Assembly: GCA_947625045.1 (NCBI GenBank)
Contig: CANQMW010000003.1
Span: forward strand, 1 to 64,000
Source: an uncultured Oscillospiraceae bacterium
Lineage (GTDB): Bacteria; Bacillota; Clostridia; Oscillospirales; Oscillospiraceae
DNA: 64,000 nt
Direction: 5' to 3'
Position 1 is the stretch's first letter. Every line of letters begins with the position of its first letter. Of the stretch, positions 25,627 to 35,236 are shown piece by piece. Below the pieces are notes generated by a model. That model saw only the letters and a program-made list of their open reading frames with translations. It did not search any database and was not told where the DNA came from. A program made the position numbers and the translations under genes.

Positions 25627-28600
25627 ATGAAAAACATAGTCAAACGGATGGGGGCGCTGCTGCTGGCGGTATTGCTTGTGGCGGCGCTGGCGGGCTGCGG
25701 GGAGAAGGACGACACCATCACGTCCCTGGAGCAGCTGAACGAGAAGGGCCGCACCATCGGCGTGGCCCAGGGCTCGGAGGGGGACATGGCCTCGGAAAAG
25801 GCCTTTCCCAACGCCGCCCTCAGCCGCTATACCAGCAGCGTGACGGCGTATCTGGCCGTGCAGCAGGGAAAGCTGGACGCCTTCGCCTTCGACCAGACTA
25901 TGCTCCGCTTTGCCCTGGCCAACGGCCTGGAGGGGCTCACGCTCCTGGACGAGACCCTGGGGGACGTGACGGATATCGCCATCGGCATATCCCGCCAGTC
26001 GGATATCCCGGACCTCCAGGATAAGATAAACGAGTTCCTGGCAGGCCTGGAGGCGGACGGGACGCTGGACGAGATGAAGAGCCGCTGGATAGACCAGGCG
26101 GACGAGACCATGCCCGACATCCCCCTGCCGGAGGACCCCAAGGAGACCCTGACCGTGGGCACCACGGGGATGGTGCAGCCCTTCAGCTACTACAAGGACA
26201 ACCAGCTCTGGGGCTTCGACATCGAGATGGCCACCCGGGTGGCGGCTTATCTTGGCATGGGCGTGGAGTTTCGCATCTACGACTTCGACGGCGTCATCGC
26301 CGCGGCTCAGACCGGCGTCATCGACTGCATCATGTCGAACCTGAACATCACCGCCGAGCGGCAGGAGGTCATCGACTTCTCCACGCCCATCTATACCACC
26401 GAGACGGCCCTGCTGGTGAAGGCCCCGGAGGGCGCGGCCGCGGCGGCGCCCGTCATCACCGAGATATCCCAATTGAACGGTAAGCGCATCGGCGTCGAGA
26501 CAGGCACTACCTTTGACGCCATGACCGATAAGTTCTTCAAGGACCCCCAGAAATCCTACTACAACACCTTTACCGATATGGTGGAGGCCATACGCCAGGG
26601 GAAGCTGGACGGCTTCCTCATGGATGAGCCCACGGCGGCGGTGCTGTGCGCCCGGGCCGGCGGCGTGCGCTACCTGCCGGAGATGCTGACCGAAGAGAAC
26701 TACGCCTTTGCCTTCCCCAAGACGGATGACGCCGCGGCCCTGCGGGACGAGCTGAACGAGTACATGGCCCAGCTCCGGGCCGACGGGACGCTGGACGAGA
26801 TGGTCGCCGCCTGGACCGGCACGGACGAGTCCGCCAAGACGCTGACCGACCCCGCGGACATCCCCGCCGCCAACGGCCGGACCCTGGAATACGCCACCTC
26901 CGGCGACCTGGAGCCCCTTTCCTACCTGAAGAGCGGTCAGGCGATGGGCTTTGAGGTGGATATCGTGACCCGCTTCTGCCAGGATAAGGGCTACGGCCTG
27001 CACGTGCAGATCGTGGACTTCGCGCCCCGCTTGGCCGGCCTGCAGGCGGGCAAGTACGACCTGGGCTCCGGCGGCATCTCCGTCACCGAGGAGCGCTCGG
27101 AGAATATGTACTTCTCCGACCCCGACTACGCCGGCGGCGTGGTGGTCGTAGTGGCCGACGGGAGTTCTGCCGAGAGCGGCGGTTTCTTCGCGGGGCTTTC
27201 TGACAGCTTTGACAAGACCTTCGTCCGGGAGAACCGCTGGGAGATGATCCTCTCCGGCCTGGGCGTGACGACCATCATATCCCTGTTCTCCGCCCTGTTC
27301 GGTACTATATTGGGCTTCGGCCTGTGCATGGTGCGGCGCAGCCGCTATAAGCTCCCCTCCGGCATCGTGGCGGCCTTCATCCGCCTTATCCAGGGCATCC
27401 CCGTGCTGGTGCTGCTGATGGTGCTGTTTTACATCGTGTTCGCCAACGTGGGCATAAGCGGCGTGGTGGCTGCCATCGTGGCCTTCTCCATCAACTTCGC
27501 GGCCTACGTGTCCGAGATGATGCGCATGGGCATCGCCGCGGTGGACCAGGGCCAGTGGGAGGCCGCCCAGGCCATCGGCTTCGACCGGGTGAAGACCTTT
27601 ACCAAGATCATCGCTCCCCAGGCCGCCCGGCACATCCTCCCCGTCTACCGGGGCGAGTTCATCTCCATGGTGAAGATGACCTCCGTGGTGGGCTATATCG
27701 CGGTGCAGGACCTGACGAAGGTGACGGACCTTATCCGCAGCCGGACCTTTGAGGCGTTCTTCCCCCTGCTGGCCTCGGCGGTCATCTACTTCCTGCTGGC
27801 GTGGCTCCTGACCTCCGTGCTGACCGTGCTGGAGAGGAAGCTTGACCCCAAGCGCAGGCCCCAGAAGCAGTACGATGTGACGGTCGAGCCCCCCGCTCCG
27901 GCCCGGTTCGAGAGCACCGACGGGCCCATCATCACCTTCTCCCATCTGAAGAAGGTCTACCCCAACGCCACGCCGCTCAGGGACGTGAACGCCGAGGTGC
28001 GCAAGGGCGACGTGGTCACCATCATCGGCCCCTCCGGCACCGGCAAGAGCACGCTCCTGCGCTGCCTCAATCGCCTGGAGACCCCCACCGAGGGCAGCAT
28101 TCTGGCCTTCGGCCAGGAGATGACCACCGCCAAGCCCGCACAGCTCAGCGCCGTGCGCCGGAGGATGGGCATGGTGTTCCAGTCCTTCAGCCTCTTCGGC
28201 CACCTGACGGTCATGGAGAACATCATCCTTGGGCCCATGCTCTTGAAGGGCGTGTCCGAGCAGGACGCGGTGGCCCGTGCCATGCATCTTCTGCGCATGG
28301 TGGGCATGGAGGACCGGGCCGACCGCTATCCCGACGAGCTGTCCGGCGGCCAGCGGCAGCGTGTGGCCATTGCCCGCACCCTGGCCATGGAGCCGGAGGT
28401 GGTGCTCTTCGATGAGCCAACCAGCGCCCTGGACCCCACTATGGTTGGCGAGGTGCTGGGGGTCATCAAGGGCCTGGCCGCCCAGGGCATGACCATGCTC
28501 ATCGTCACCCACGAGATGCGCTTTGCCAGGGACGTGTCCACCCGGGTCTTTTACATGGACCAGGGCGAGATATACGAGGAAGGGCCTCCCAGCCAAATCT

Positions 28601-29034
28601 TCGACGCGCCCCAGCGGGAGCGGACCCGCGCCTTCATCCTGCGCATCCGCACCTGGGAGCACGCCGTGCACCGCAAGGATTTCGACTTCCAGGACATGAC
28701 CACTTCCCTGAGCATGTTCTGCATGCGCCAGGGCATGACCGCCCGGCAGATGTACGTGGCCCAGCTGGTGGTGGAGGAGATCATGATGAACGTGCTCCTG
28801 CCCGCCGCCGAGGGCCTGGACGACCCGGACATCCGGCTGCGGCTGGACTGCTCCGAGGGCGGCGGCATCATGAAGCTGACCGTGGAATACCCGGCCATCC
28901 CCGGCGAACCCCTGGCGGGGCTGGAGAAGGAGGACACGGACGACCTGACCGGGATGCTGCTGCGCCGGTACATGACGGATATGCACGTAGACGCCGCCGA
29001 ACACCGGGGCGAATTCACCCTCCGGGCGGTGTGA
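25627..29034 (+). CDS. Single-chain amino acid ABC importer: binding domains, permease, ATPase and extra ATPase-like domain
   Basis: 1135 aa. Lipobox LAGC with Cys24. Residues 31-158 resemble only the second half of an SBP_bac_3 binding protein ([20 protein letters not shown]). Residues 172-398 are a complete SBP_bac_3 domain ([37 protein letters not shown]). Residues 418-510 resemble only a first half ([19 protein letters not shown]). Residues about 540-735 are an amino acid permease with the EAA loop at 645-666. Residues 768-1000 are a GlnQ-like ATPase: Walker A 801-809, Q-loop at 852, LSGGQ 905-909, Walker B to Glu930, switch His961. Residues 1015-1135 resemble an HATPase/anti-sigma-type domain ([13 protein letters not shown]). 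A homodimer would supply a full importer. No frameshift is seen. The substrate is unknown. Confidence 0.9.
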   Translation: MKNIVKRMGALLLAVLLVAALAGCGEKDDTITSLEQLNEKGRTIGVAQGSEGDMASEKAFPNAALSRYTSSVTAYLAVQQGKLDAFAFDQTMLRFALANGLEGLTLLDETLGDVTDIAIGISRQSDIPDLQDKINEFLAGLEADGTLDEMKSRWIDQADETMPDIPLPEDPKETLTVGTTGMVQPFSYYKDNQLWGFDIEMATRVAAYLGMGVEFRIYDFDGVIAAAQTGVIDCIMSNLNITAERQEVIDFSTPIYTTETALLVKAPEGAAAAAPVITEISQLNGKRIGVETGTTFDAMTDKFFKDPQKSYYNTFTDMVEAIRQGKLDGFLMDEPTAAVLCARAGGVRYLPEMLTEENYAFAFPKTDDAAALRDELNEYMAQLRADGTLDEMVAAWTGTDESAKTLTDPADIPAANGRTLEYATSGDLEPLSYLKSGQAMGFEVDIVTRFCQDKGYGLHVQIVDFAPRLAGLQAGKYDLGSGGISVTEERSENMYFSDPDYAGGVVVVVADGSSAESGGFFAGLSDSFDKTFVRENRWEMILSGLGVTTIISLFSALFGTILGFGLCMVRRSRYKLPSGIVAAFIRLIQGIPVLVLLMVLFYIVFANVGISGVVAAIVAFSINFAAYVSEMMRMGIAAVDQGQWEAAQAIGFDRVKTFTKIIAPQAARHILPVYRGEFISMVKMTSVVGYIAVQDLTKVTDLIRSRTFEAFFPLLASAVIYFLLAWLLTSVLTVLERKLDPKRRPQKQYDVTVEPPAPARFESTDGPIITFSHLKKVYPNATPLRDVNAEVRKGDVVTIIGPSGTGKSTLLRCLNRLETPTEGSILAFGQEMTTAKPAQLSAVRRRMGMVFQSFSLFGHLTVMENIILGPMLLKGVSEQDAVARAMHLLRMVGMEDRADRYPDELSGGQRQRVAIARTLAMEPEVVLFDEPTSALDPTMVGEVLGVIKGLAAQGMTMLIVTHEMRFARDVSTRVFYMDQGEIYEEGPPSQIFDAPQRERTRAFILRIRTWEHAVHRKDFDFQDMTTSLSMFCMRQGMTARQMYVAQLVVEEIMMNVLLPAAEGLDDPDIRLRLDCSEGGGIMKLTVEYPAIPGEPLAGLEKEDTDDLTGMLLRRYMTDMHVDAAEHRGEFTLRAV

Positions 29035-29050
29035 CAGCAAAACAGATGAA

Positions 29051-29082
29051 GAACAGCCCCACCAAACGGGGCTGTTCTTTTT
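29051..29082 (+). terminator. Terminator of the ABC fusion gene
   Basis: A 10-bp stem GAACAGCCCC / GGGGCTGTTC with a 7-base loop, followed by TTTTTG. Confidence 0.9.
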
Positions 29083-29095
29083 GCGTTTTATAGGG

Positions 29096-29148
29096 TTGAC
29101 AAATCCACACTATTGTGATAGTGTAGGCATATAAACTATTGCAATAGT
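29096..29148 (+). promoter_or_regulatory. Promoter and two BlaI-type operators
   Basis: -35 TTGACA (29096-29101); a weak -10 TAGTGT (29119-29124) follows at 17 bases. Dyad 1 is ACACTAT-TGTG-ATAGTGT (29107-29124), lying across the spacer and -10. Dyad 2 is the perfect palindrome ACTATTGCAATAGT (29135-29148), just before the repressor gene. Both share the ACTAT half-site. The layout predicts autorepression by the BlaI-like protein encoded at 29168. Confidence 0.8.
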
Positions 29149-29167
29149 GTGGAAGGACGTACGCGAT

Positions 29168-29521
29168 ATGAAGCTGTTCGACTCGGAGCTCAAAGTGATG
29201 GACGTGCTGTGGCGCAATGGGGACACCACCGCCAAGGAGATAAGCAACATCCTGGCGGATTCCATCGGCTGGAACATGAACACCACCTACACGGTCATCA
29301 AAAAATGCGTCGCCAAGGGGGCCATCCGGCGCTCGGAGCCCAACTTTCTCTGCCACGCCCTCATATCCAAGGACGAGGTCCGCGCCGCGGAGGCCGGCGA
29401 ACTGATGACCAAGCTGTTCGACGGCTCGCCGGACCTGCTGTTCGCCTCCCTGCTGGGGGGCAGGGCGCTGTCGAAAGAGCAGATCGACAGGCTCCGGACC
29501 TGGATAGACCAGCAGGAGTGA
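29168..29521 (+). CDS. BlaI/MecI-family repressor
   Basis: 117 aa from the ATG at 29168; an in-frame GTG at 29147 sits inside the second operator and is unlikely. Winged-helix text typical of Penicillinase_R proteins: LFDSELKVMDVLWRNGDTTA, then NTTYTVIKKCVAKGAI (the recognition helix region). The C-terminal half would dimerise; family members are cleaved there once the partner protease is activated. Two matching dyads lie directly upstream, and the M56 protease gene follows six bases later. It probably represses this two-gene operon and perhaps unlinked targets. No beta-lactamase gene is in the window, so an antibiotic-resistance role should not be assumed. Confidence 0.9.
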   Translation: MKLFDSELKVMDVLWRNGDTTAKEISNILADSIGWNMNTTYTVIKKCVAKGAIRRSEPNFLCHALISKDEVRAAEAGELMTKLFDGSPDLLFASLLGGRALSKEQIDRLRTWIDQQE

Positions 29522-29527
29522 GAGACC

Positions 29528-30892
29528 ATGGGCCTTCTGGAAATGAGCCTGGCAGGCGGCACCGTCATCCTGGCCGCCGCCGTCATCCGGGCGCTGGGGA
29601 AAAACCGGCTGCCCCAGGGGACCTTCACAGCCCTGTGGGCCCTGGCGGTGCTGCGGCTGACGGCGCCGGTGCGGCTGCCCTTCAGGTTCAGCCTGTTCAC
29701 CCTGGTGCGGCGGTCCATACCCCATACCGCCGGGCCGGGGCCCGTCCCCGCCGCCATTACGGCGCCGGGACAGGCGGCACAGATAGTTAACGTAACACTA
29801 GATGCCGCCCTCCCCGACCGTGGGACGGCCTTCCCCGTCATGACCGTGCTGTGGCTGGCGGGCATGGCCGTCTGCGGGGCGGTGTTCGCCGTCTCCTACA
29901 TCCGGGCCCGGCGGACCTTCCGTGCTGCCGCGCCCGTGACGGCGGGCCCCGCAATGGACTGGCTCATGGCCCATCCCCTGCGCCGTCGGGTGTCATTACG
30001 CCGGTCGGAACGGATAGCCGCGCCCCTGACCTACGGCGTCCTGCGGCCCGTGATACTGCTGTCCGCCGCCATGGACGGAGCGGATGAGAAGGCTCTGGCC
30101 TATGTGCTGGCCCATGAGATGGCCCACATCCGCCGCTTTCACGCTTTGGCCAAGCTCATTTTAGCGGCTATAGTGTGCCTGCACTGGTTCAACCCTCTTG
30201 TGTGGCTCATGCTGGTACTGGCGGGCCGGGACATGGAGATATGCTGCGACAGGGCGGTGGTCCGGTCCCTGGATAGGGATGCCCGGAAGGACTATGTCCG
30301 GACGCTGCTGGACATGGAGGAGCGCCGGGGCGGTCTCACCGCCGCCAGCGGCTTTTCCAGAAACGCCATCGAAGAAAGGATACATGCTGTCATGAAAATA
30401 CGAAAAAAATCGTTTTGGAGCGTACTGCTGGCCCTGGCGCTGGTGCTGGGCGTGGGGGCGGTGTTCGCCACCGCCGCAGAGCCGGAGACCACCGCCGCGC
30501 CCGGCACATTCGGCGACGTGGTGGCGACCTCGGACGGGACCGTCTATGTATACACGGCCGAAGGCGAGCCCATCGCCCTGACCCGGGAGGAGTATGAGGC
30601 GCTCATCGACCCGGTAGAAGTGGAGTGGTGGACCGCCGAGGAATACGCGGCGTGGCTGGAGCAGGAGAAGCAGGACCTGCAGGAGTGCCTGGGCCAGCGG
30701 GCCTGGACCAACACCGATGGCTGGTTCACCTGGACCCAGGAGAAGATCGACGAGACCATCGAGATGTATGAGCAGACCCTGGAGGACATCGAAAACGGCC
30801 TGCTGGTGTCCAAAACCGTGGACGGCAGCGGCGACGTCATACTGGCCCAGGGCGACGGCTGGGGCGGCTACGCCGACAGCCCCATCGTCTGA
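29528..30892 (+). CDS. BlaR1/MecR1-like M56 membrane metalloprotease with short extracytoplasmic tail
   Basis: 454 aa. Several N-terminal membrane segments, then the zinc protease motif HEMAH (196-200) with the downstream glutamate in DMEICCD (235-241), as in BlaR1. A last membrane segment lies at about 298-316. The C-terminal 135 residues outside the membrane are not a penicillin-binding domain: they are acidic, Trp-rich (VEWWTAEEYAAWLEQEKQ) and end in a Gly/Asp tail. In the family, signal binding outside activates the protease, which leads to BlaI cleavage. This protein therefore likely senses something other than a beta-lactam. It follows the blaI-like gene and is followed by a bidirectional terminator. 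Confidence 0.86.
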   Translation: MGLLEMSLAGGTVILAAAVIRALGKNRLPQGTFTALWALAVLRLTAPVRLPFRFSLFTLVRRSIPHTAGPGPVPAAITAPGQAAQIVNVTLDAALPDRGTAFPVMTVLWLAGMAVCGAVFAVSYIRARRTFRAAAPVTAGPAMDWLMAHPLRRRVSLRRSERIAAPLTYGVLRPVILLSAAMDGADEKALAYVLAHEMAHIRRFHALAKLILAAIVCLHWFNPLVWLMLVLAGRDMEICCDRAVVRSLDRDARKDYVRTLLDMEERRGGLTAASGFSRNAIEERIHAVMKIRKKSFWSVLLALALVLGVGAVFATAAEPETTAAPGTFGDVVATSDGTVYVYTAEGEPIALTREEYEALIDPVEVEWWTAEEYAAWLEQEKQDLQECLGQRAWTNTDGWFTWTQEKIDETIEMYEQTLEDIENGLLVSKTVDGSGDVILAQGDGWGGYADSPIV

Positions 30893-30919
30893 GGGGGCCG
30901 TTTCCTACAACAATATGTA

Positions 30920-30948
30920 GGGCCTGCCGCGGGTTTTGCGGCAGGCCC
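30920..30948. terminator. Bidirectional terminator between convergent genes
   Basis: A perfect 11-bp stem GGGCCTGCCGC / GCGGCAGGCCC with a GGGTTTT loop. It separates the plus-strand protease gene from the minus-strand MATE gene ending at 30961. Confidence 0.8.
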
Positions 30949-30960
30949 ATGTTTATTCTC

Positions 30961-32412
30961 TTATGACGCGTGGCGGTCCCGGTGGAGCCGGGCGGGATAG
31001 AGGTGGTCGATGTCCCGGCGGCGGACGAACTCCCGCACGGGCCGGTGATGCTCAACCTCGAAGCGCTCCCGCTGCCGGTGCAGCCGCCGGATGCACATCA
31101 CGCAGGCTGGGATGAGGAACGCGTCCGCCATCACCCAGGCCGCCGGGGAGGCGAAGCAGGCCGCCGTGAACCCCCACAGGGGCACGGCCACGGCGCCCAC
31201 CAGCGCCCGGGCCGCCATCTCGAACACGCCGGACAGGATGGCCAGCACGCTGTAGCCCATGCCCTGGATGGCGAAGCGAACGATGTTTACCAATGCCAGG
31301 GAGAAGAAGAATCCGGTGCTGATGCGCACATACTGGCTCACCAGGGGAATGAGAGAGGCGGCCTCCGCCTCCTGGGCGGGGTCGATGAACCAGGCCGCGC
31401 ACACCGGCGCGAAGGCCAGCATGGCCCCGAAGGCGGCGATGGAATATATGAACCCCAGCAGGGCGCAGTCCCGGATGCCCTTGCCAAGCCTATCCAGCTT
31501 GGCCGCGCCCACGTTCTGGCCGCAGTAGGTGGCCATAGCGGCGCCCATGGCGTCGAAGGGGCAGGCCAGAAAACCGTACAGCCGGCCGCCGGCGGCGGTG
31601 GCCGCCACGCAGAGGCTGCCCAGGCCGTTCACGGCGGACTGGAGAATGATGGAGCCGATGGCGGTGACGGAGTACTGAAGGCCCATGGGCACGCCCATGG
31701 CGCACAGGTCCTTGCAGAGCCGTCCATTGAACCGCCGCTCCTCCCGGCTGGCCCGGAGGATGGGGAACTTCCGCCGCACGGTCACGAGACACGCAAGGCC
31801 CGACAGGGCCTGGCTCGCCACCGTGGCCACCGCGGCCCCGGCCACGCCCATATGGCCCCAGAGGATGAGCGCCACGTCCAGCCCGATGTTCAATATGGAG
31901 GACATGGCCAGGAAGTACACCGGCGTGCGGCTGTCCCCCAGGGAGCGGATGACGCCCGCCAGCAGGTTATAAAGGAACGTGGCGGGGATGCCCATGAAGA
32001 TGATGAATATATAATTGTATGCGTCGGCGAAGATGTCCGACGGCGTGCCCATGGCGGTGAGGATGGCCCGGCAGGCAAGGCCGGTGACCACGGTCATCAC
32101 CAGGGCGAAGACGGCGGACATGTACGCCCCGTTCATCACGTAGCTTCTCATGCGCCCATGCTCCCCGGCGCCCATCTGGCGTGCCACGGGGATGGCGAAG
32201 CCGCTGCATATGCCCATGCCGAAGCCGATGATGAGGAAGTTGATGGACCCGGTGGCGCCCACGGCCGCCAGGGCTTTGGCCCCCAGGAGCCGGCCCACGA
32301 TAAGGGTGTCCACCATGTTATACATCTGCTGGAACAGCAGCCCCAGAAGCGTGGGGATGGTAAAGCCCAGAATGAGCTTCATGGGCTCGCCTTTTGTCAA
32401 GTCTTTGGTCAT
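30961..32412 (-). CDS. MATE-family efflux transporter
   Basis: 483 aa, about 12 membrane segments in two homologous halves, typical for MATE pumps that export drugs or metabolites in exchange for H+ or Na+. Family text at the N-terminus: GEPMKLILGFTIPTLLGLLFQQMYNMVDTLIVGR. AGGAGG precedes the ATG. The C-terminal 30 residues are basic and cytoplasmic. A TATAAT box lies at 32487-32482 on the minus strand without a clear -35. Divergent from the LacI-type regulator, but nothing links them functionally. Paralogous to the MATE gene at 48467. Confidence 0.92.
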   Translation of the reverse strand: MTKDLTKGEPMKLILGFTIPTLLGLLFQQMYNMVDTLIVGRLLGAKALAAVGATGSINFLIIGFGMGICSGFAIPVARQMGAGEHGRMRSYVMNGAYMSAVFALVMTVVTGLACRAILTAMGTPSDIFADAYNYIFIIFMGIPATFLYNLLAGVIRSLGDSRTPVYFLAMSSILNIGLDVALILWGHMGVAGAAVATVASQALSGLACLVTVRRKFPILRASREERRFNGRLCKDLCAMGVPMGLQYSVTAIGSIILQSAVNGLGSLCVAATAAGGRLYGFLACPFDAMGAAMATYCGQNVGAAKLDRLGKGIRDCALLGFIYSIAAFGAMLAFAPVCAAWFIDPAQEAEAASLIPLVSQYVRISTGFFFSLALVNIVRFAIQGMGYSVLAILSGVFEMAARALVGAVAVPLWGFTAACFASPAAWVMADAFLIPACVMCIRRLHRQRERFEVEHHRPVREFVRRRDIDHLYPARLHRDRHAS

Positions 32413-32756
32413 GAAATGACCTCCTGATAGGAAAAGTTGCTGTGCCCGCAGGTGCGGTCCCCCGCCCCGCAGGTCACGGAAATTATAGTAGCCCGTTTCG
32501 GATAAATCCAGTTCAATAATTCATGATTTTTAACAAAACAGACCGTCCCATTTTGTGCATAAATTCAACTCTGACCCCAAAATATGGGCCCGGCCGCCCC
32601 GCTTTTTCGACCTCATCAGCAGAACAGCCAAAAAACATGTTGGTTATTTAGCTAACATTTCCCCTTGACGGGACGGTAACGTTTAGTGTATATTTCACAA
32701 TATAAGGCGCTGGAATCGTTCCCGGTAAGGTTTCCAGCCCCCTTTGGAAGGAGGAC
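32413..32756. other. Divergent promoter region between the MATE gene and the LacI gene
   Basis: 344 bases without a gene. It holds a TATAAT for the MATE gene (minus strand, 32487-32482), an AT-rich central part, a partial dyad TGTTGGTTATTTAGCTAACA (32639-32658) and the plus-strand promoter at 32665-32694. Confidence 0.6.
32665..32694 (+). promoter_or_regulatory. Promoter of the LacI/sugar ABC/malQ genes with candidate operator
   Basis: TTGACG (32665-32670), 18-base spacer, TATATT (32689-32694). The spacer holds AACGTT (32678-32683), the central-CG palindrome usual in LacI-family operators. The partial dyad TGTT-N12-AACA at 32639-32658 just upstream could be a second site. Confidence 0.6.
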
Positions 32757-33779
32757 ATGCCCTTGACGATCAAGGATATCGCGGCCTACTGCGGCGTCAG
32801 CACCAGCACCGTTTCAAGGGTATTGAATGACCATCCGGACGTGAGCCCGGCGGTGCGGGACCAGGTGAATGAGGCCATCCAGGCGCTGCACTTTGTGCCC
32901 AACAACAGCGCCCGGACGCTGGCGTCCACCCGCTCCACCGCCATCGGTGTAGTGAGCCGGGGCGTGGATAACCCCTTTTTGTCCTCCCTCATCCGGGTCC
33001 TGGGCCGGGAGATACACGACCAGGGCTATACCATGGTCCTGCACCAGATATCCACCCAGTCCGACGAGATACGGGCGGCGGCGCTCCTGGAGCGGGAGAA
33101 AAAGCTCCTGGGCGTCATCTTCCTGGGCGGCCGGTTCAACTATACAAAGGAAGAGCTGGAGCCGCTCACCGTGCCCTTCGTCTGCTGCACCTATACCAAC
33201 ACCTTCGGGGATCTCACCGAGGACGACTACTCTTCCGTCAGCATCCGGGACGAGGACGAGGCCGCCAAGGCGGTGCGGTACCTGGTTGACAGAGGTCACC
33301 GGCGCATCGCCATGATATTGGACGACCCGGCGGACTACTCCATCGGCCAGCTCCGGTTCCAGGGCTATAAGCGGGCTCTGGCGGAGGCGGGCATAGACTA
33401 TGACCCCTCCCTCGCCGTCTTCACCGGCGACTACGCCATGGACGCGGCCTATGACTACACCATGCGCCTTATAGACTCCGGCGCGGAGTTCACCGCCATC
33501 CTGGCCATCTCCGACGCCATCGCCATCGCCGCCATCAAGGCCCTGACGGACCGGGGCCTGCGGGTGCCGGAGGACTGCTCCGTCATTGCCATCGACGGGA
33601 TGGAGCTGTCCGCCTACACGGTGCCCACCCTCACCACCCTGCGCCAGCCTGCCGAGGAGATGGCCCTGGAGAGCGCCCGGATGCTCATCGGCATCATCGA
33701 GGGCACCGCCCCCCACCGGCATGTCCTGATGGAGACCACCCTCCGCCCCGGCGACTCCGTGGCCGACATCAGCGCGTAA
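32757..33779 (+). CDS. LacI-family transcriptional regulator
   Basis: 340 aa, full length. The N-terminal helix-turn-helix reads TIKDIAAYCGVSTSTVSRVLN, with the hinge helix SARTLASTRS. The periplasmic-binding-protein-like sensor follows (IGVVSRGVDNPFLSSLIRVL, then FTAILAISDAIAIAAIKAL). AAGGAGG precedes the ATG. It stands directly before a sugar ABC importer and a 4-alpha-glucanotransferase, so it probably represses that set until a malto-oligosaccharide binds. Confidence 0.93.
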   Translation: MPLTIKDIAAYCGVSTSTVSRVLNDHPDVSPAVRDQVNEAIQALHFVPNNSARTLASTRSTAIGVVSRGVDNPFLSSLIRVLGREIHDQGYTMVLHQISTQSDEIRAAALLEREKKLLGVIFLGGRFNYTKEELEPLTVPFVCCTYTNTFGDLTEDDYSSVSIRDEDEAAKAVRYLVDRGHRRIAMILDDPADYSIGQLRFQGYKRALAEAGIDYDPSLAVFTGDYAMDAAYDYTMRLIDSGAEFTAILAISDAIAIAAIKALTDRGLRVPEDCSVIAIDGMELSAYTVPTLTTLRQPAEEMALESARMLIGIIEGTAPHRHVLMETTLRPGDSVADISA

Positions 33780-33839
33780 AACTCGTATCACTTCGGCTTT
33801 CCGCCGCGTGAAATATATTTTATGAAAGGAATACCCACC

Positions 33840-35129
33840 ATGAAAAAAGCGCTCGCACTCATCCTTGCCCTGGTCATGTGCCTGAGCCTCTCCGCCGTGG
33901 CCTTCGCCGCTGACGGGGGTTCCGTGTACTACCTGAACTTCAAGCCCGAGGCCGATCAGGCCTGGCAGGACCTGGCCGCCGAGTACACCGCGGAGACCGG
34001 CGTCGAGGTGAAGGTCGTCACCGCCGCTTCCGGCACCTACTCCGACACCCTGACCGCCGAGATGGCCAAGACCGAGGCCCCCACCATCTTCAACATCGGC
34101 AACGCCTCCGGCATGACCGACTGGGGCGACTACGCTCTGGACCTGACCGACACCAGCATCTACGCTGAGCGCGTCAACGACGACTATGTCCTGTTCGACG
34201 AAGCCGGTGCCCCCAAGGCTCTGGGTTACTGCTACGAGTCCTTCGGCATCATCGTGAACAAGGCTCTGCTGGAGCAGGCCGGCCACTCTCTGGACGAGAT
34301 CACCGACTTCGCCTCCCTGAAGGCCGTGGCCGATGACATCCATGCCCGCGCGGGCGAGCTGGGCTTCGACGCCTTCTCCGCTCCCGGCCTGGACGGCTCC
34401 TCCTCCTGGCGCTTCTCCGGCCACCTGGCCAACGTCCCCCTGTACTATGAGTACAAGGACGCCGGCCTGAACGTGGGCTCCCTGCCCGCTGAGATCACCG
34501 GCGCGTATCTGGACAACTTCCGCAACATCTGGGATCTGTACATCACCGACACCGCCGCCGATCCCACCAGCCTGTCCACCAGCACCGGCGACGAGTCCGA
34601 GGCCGAGTTCGGCCAGGGCAAGGCCGTGTTCTATCAGAACGGCGACTGGGAGTTCGCCAACCTGACCGGCAACTTCGGCATGAACCCCGATGACCTGACC
34701 ATGATCCCCATCTACTGCGGTGTGGACGGCGAGGATAAGGCCGGCCTGAACTCCGGCACCGAGAACTGCTGGGCCATCAACGCCAAGGCCAGCGAGGAAG
34801 ACATCCAGGCCTCCATCGACTTCCTGACCTGGGTCGTCACCAGCGAAGAGGGCACCAAGATGCTGGCTGAGCAGTTCAGCGGCATCCCCTTCCAGCATGC
34901 TGCCGCCGGCGCCAACGTGTTCGGCGCCGCCGCCAAGGCCTATGCCGAGGCCGGCAACTACACCATGTTCTGGGCCTTCAACGACACCCCCAACGTGGAC
35001 AGCTGGCGCGCCACTGTCGTCACCGCTCTGACCGCTTACTCCGCGGCTCCCTCCGATGAGCTGTGGGCCGATGTGGTCGCGGCGTTCGTGGACGGCTGGG
35101 CTTACGAGTACAGCGTCGTCAACGGCTGA
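33840..35129 (+). CDS. Carbohydrate ABC transporter substrate-binding protein
   Basis: 429 aa. Signal peptide MKKALALILALVMCLSLSAVAFAA with no lipobox Cys. SBP_bac_1 fold: QAWQDLAAEYTAETGVEVKVV near the N-terminus, the FGIIVNKALLEQAG strand-helix, and GQGKAVFYQNGDWEF, the hydrophobic cluster that faces sugar in this group. The start at 33840 is preceded by AAAGGAA; an upstream in-frame ATG six codons earlier has no ribosome site. Codon use is strongly biased to C-ending codons, as in highly expressed genes. Neighbouring malQ suggests maltodextrin or another alpha-glucan oligosaccharide. Confidence 0.92.
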   Translation: MKKALALILALVMCLSLSAVAFAADGGSVYYLNFKPEADQAWQDLAAEYTAETGVEVKVVTAASGTYSDTLTAEMAKTEAPTIFNIGNASGMTDWGDYALDLTDTSIYAERVNDDYVLFDEAGAPKALGYCYESFGIIVNKALLEQAGHSLDEITDFASLKAVADDIHARAGELGFDAFSAPGLDGSSSWRFSGHLANVPLYYEYKDAGLNVGSLPAEITGAYLDNFRNIWDLYITDTAADPTSLSTSTGDESEAEFGQGKAVFYQNGDWEFANLTGNFGMNPDDLTMIPIYCGVDGEDKAGLNSGTENCWAINAKASEEDIQASIDFLTWVVTSEEGTKMLAEQFSGIPFQHAAAGANVFGAAAKAYAEAGNYTMFWAFNDTPNVDSWRATVVTALTAYSAAPSDELWADVVAAFVDGWAYEYSVVNG

Positions 35130-35156
35130 TAACTCTGCGATCCCCTGTTATTTTCG

Positions 35157-35184
35157 GCAGGGGCGGGCACACGCCCGCCCCTGC
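35157..35184 (+). terminator. Intercistronic hairpin between binding protein and permease
   Basis: A perfect 12-bp stem GCAGGGGCGGGC / GCCCGCCCCTGC with an ACAC loop and no T-run. It sits in the 107-base gap after the binding-protein gene, a usual place for partial termination or mRNA stabilisation that keeps binding protein in excess. Confidence 0.6.
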
Positions 35185-35236
35185 TTCGGAATTTGCGCTT
35201 TCCTTGAACAACCCAATTTGAAAGCGAGGGATACCC

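Noticed and set aside
25453-29040. 1195-codon minus-strand open frame opposite the ABC fusion gene
   Set aside because: Antisense shadow in a GC-rich gene; His/Gly/Leu-rich product without domains, while the plus strand carries intact transporter motifs.
29147-29167. Upstream GTG start for the BlaI-like gene
   Set aside because: It would start inside the second operator dyad and lacks a ribosome site; the ATG at 29168 begins the conserved domain.
29168-30892. BlaI/BlaR1 pair as a beta-lactam resistance operon
   Set aside because: No beta-lactamase or PBP2a gene is in the window, and the protease lacks a penicillin-binding sensor domain.
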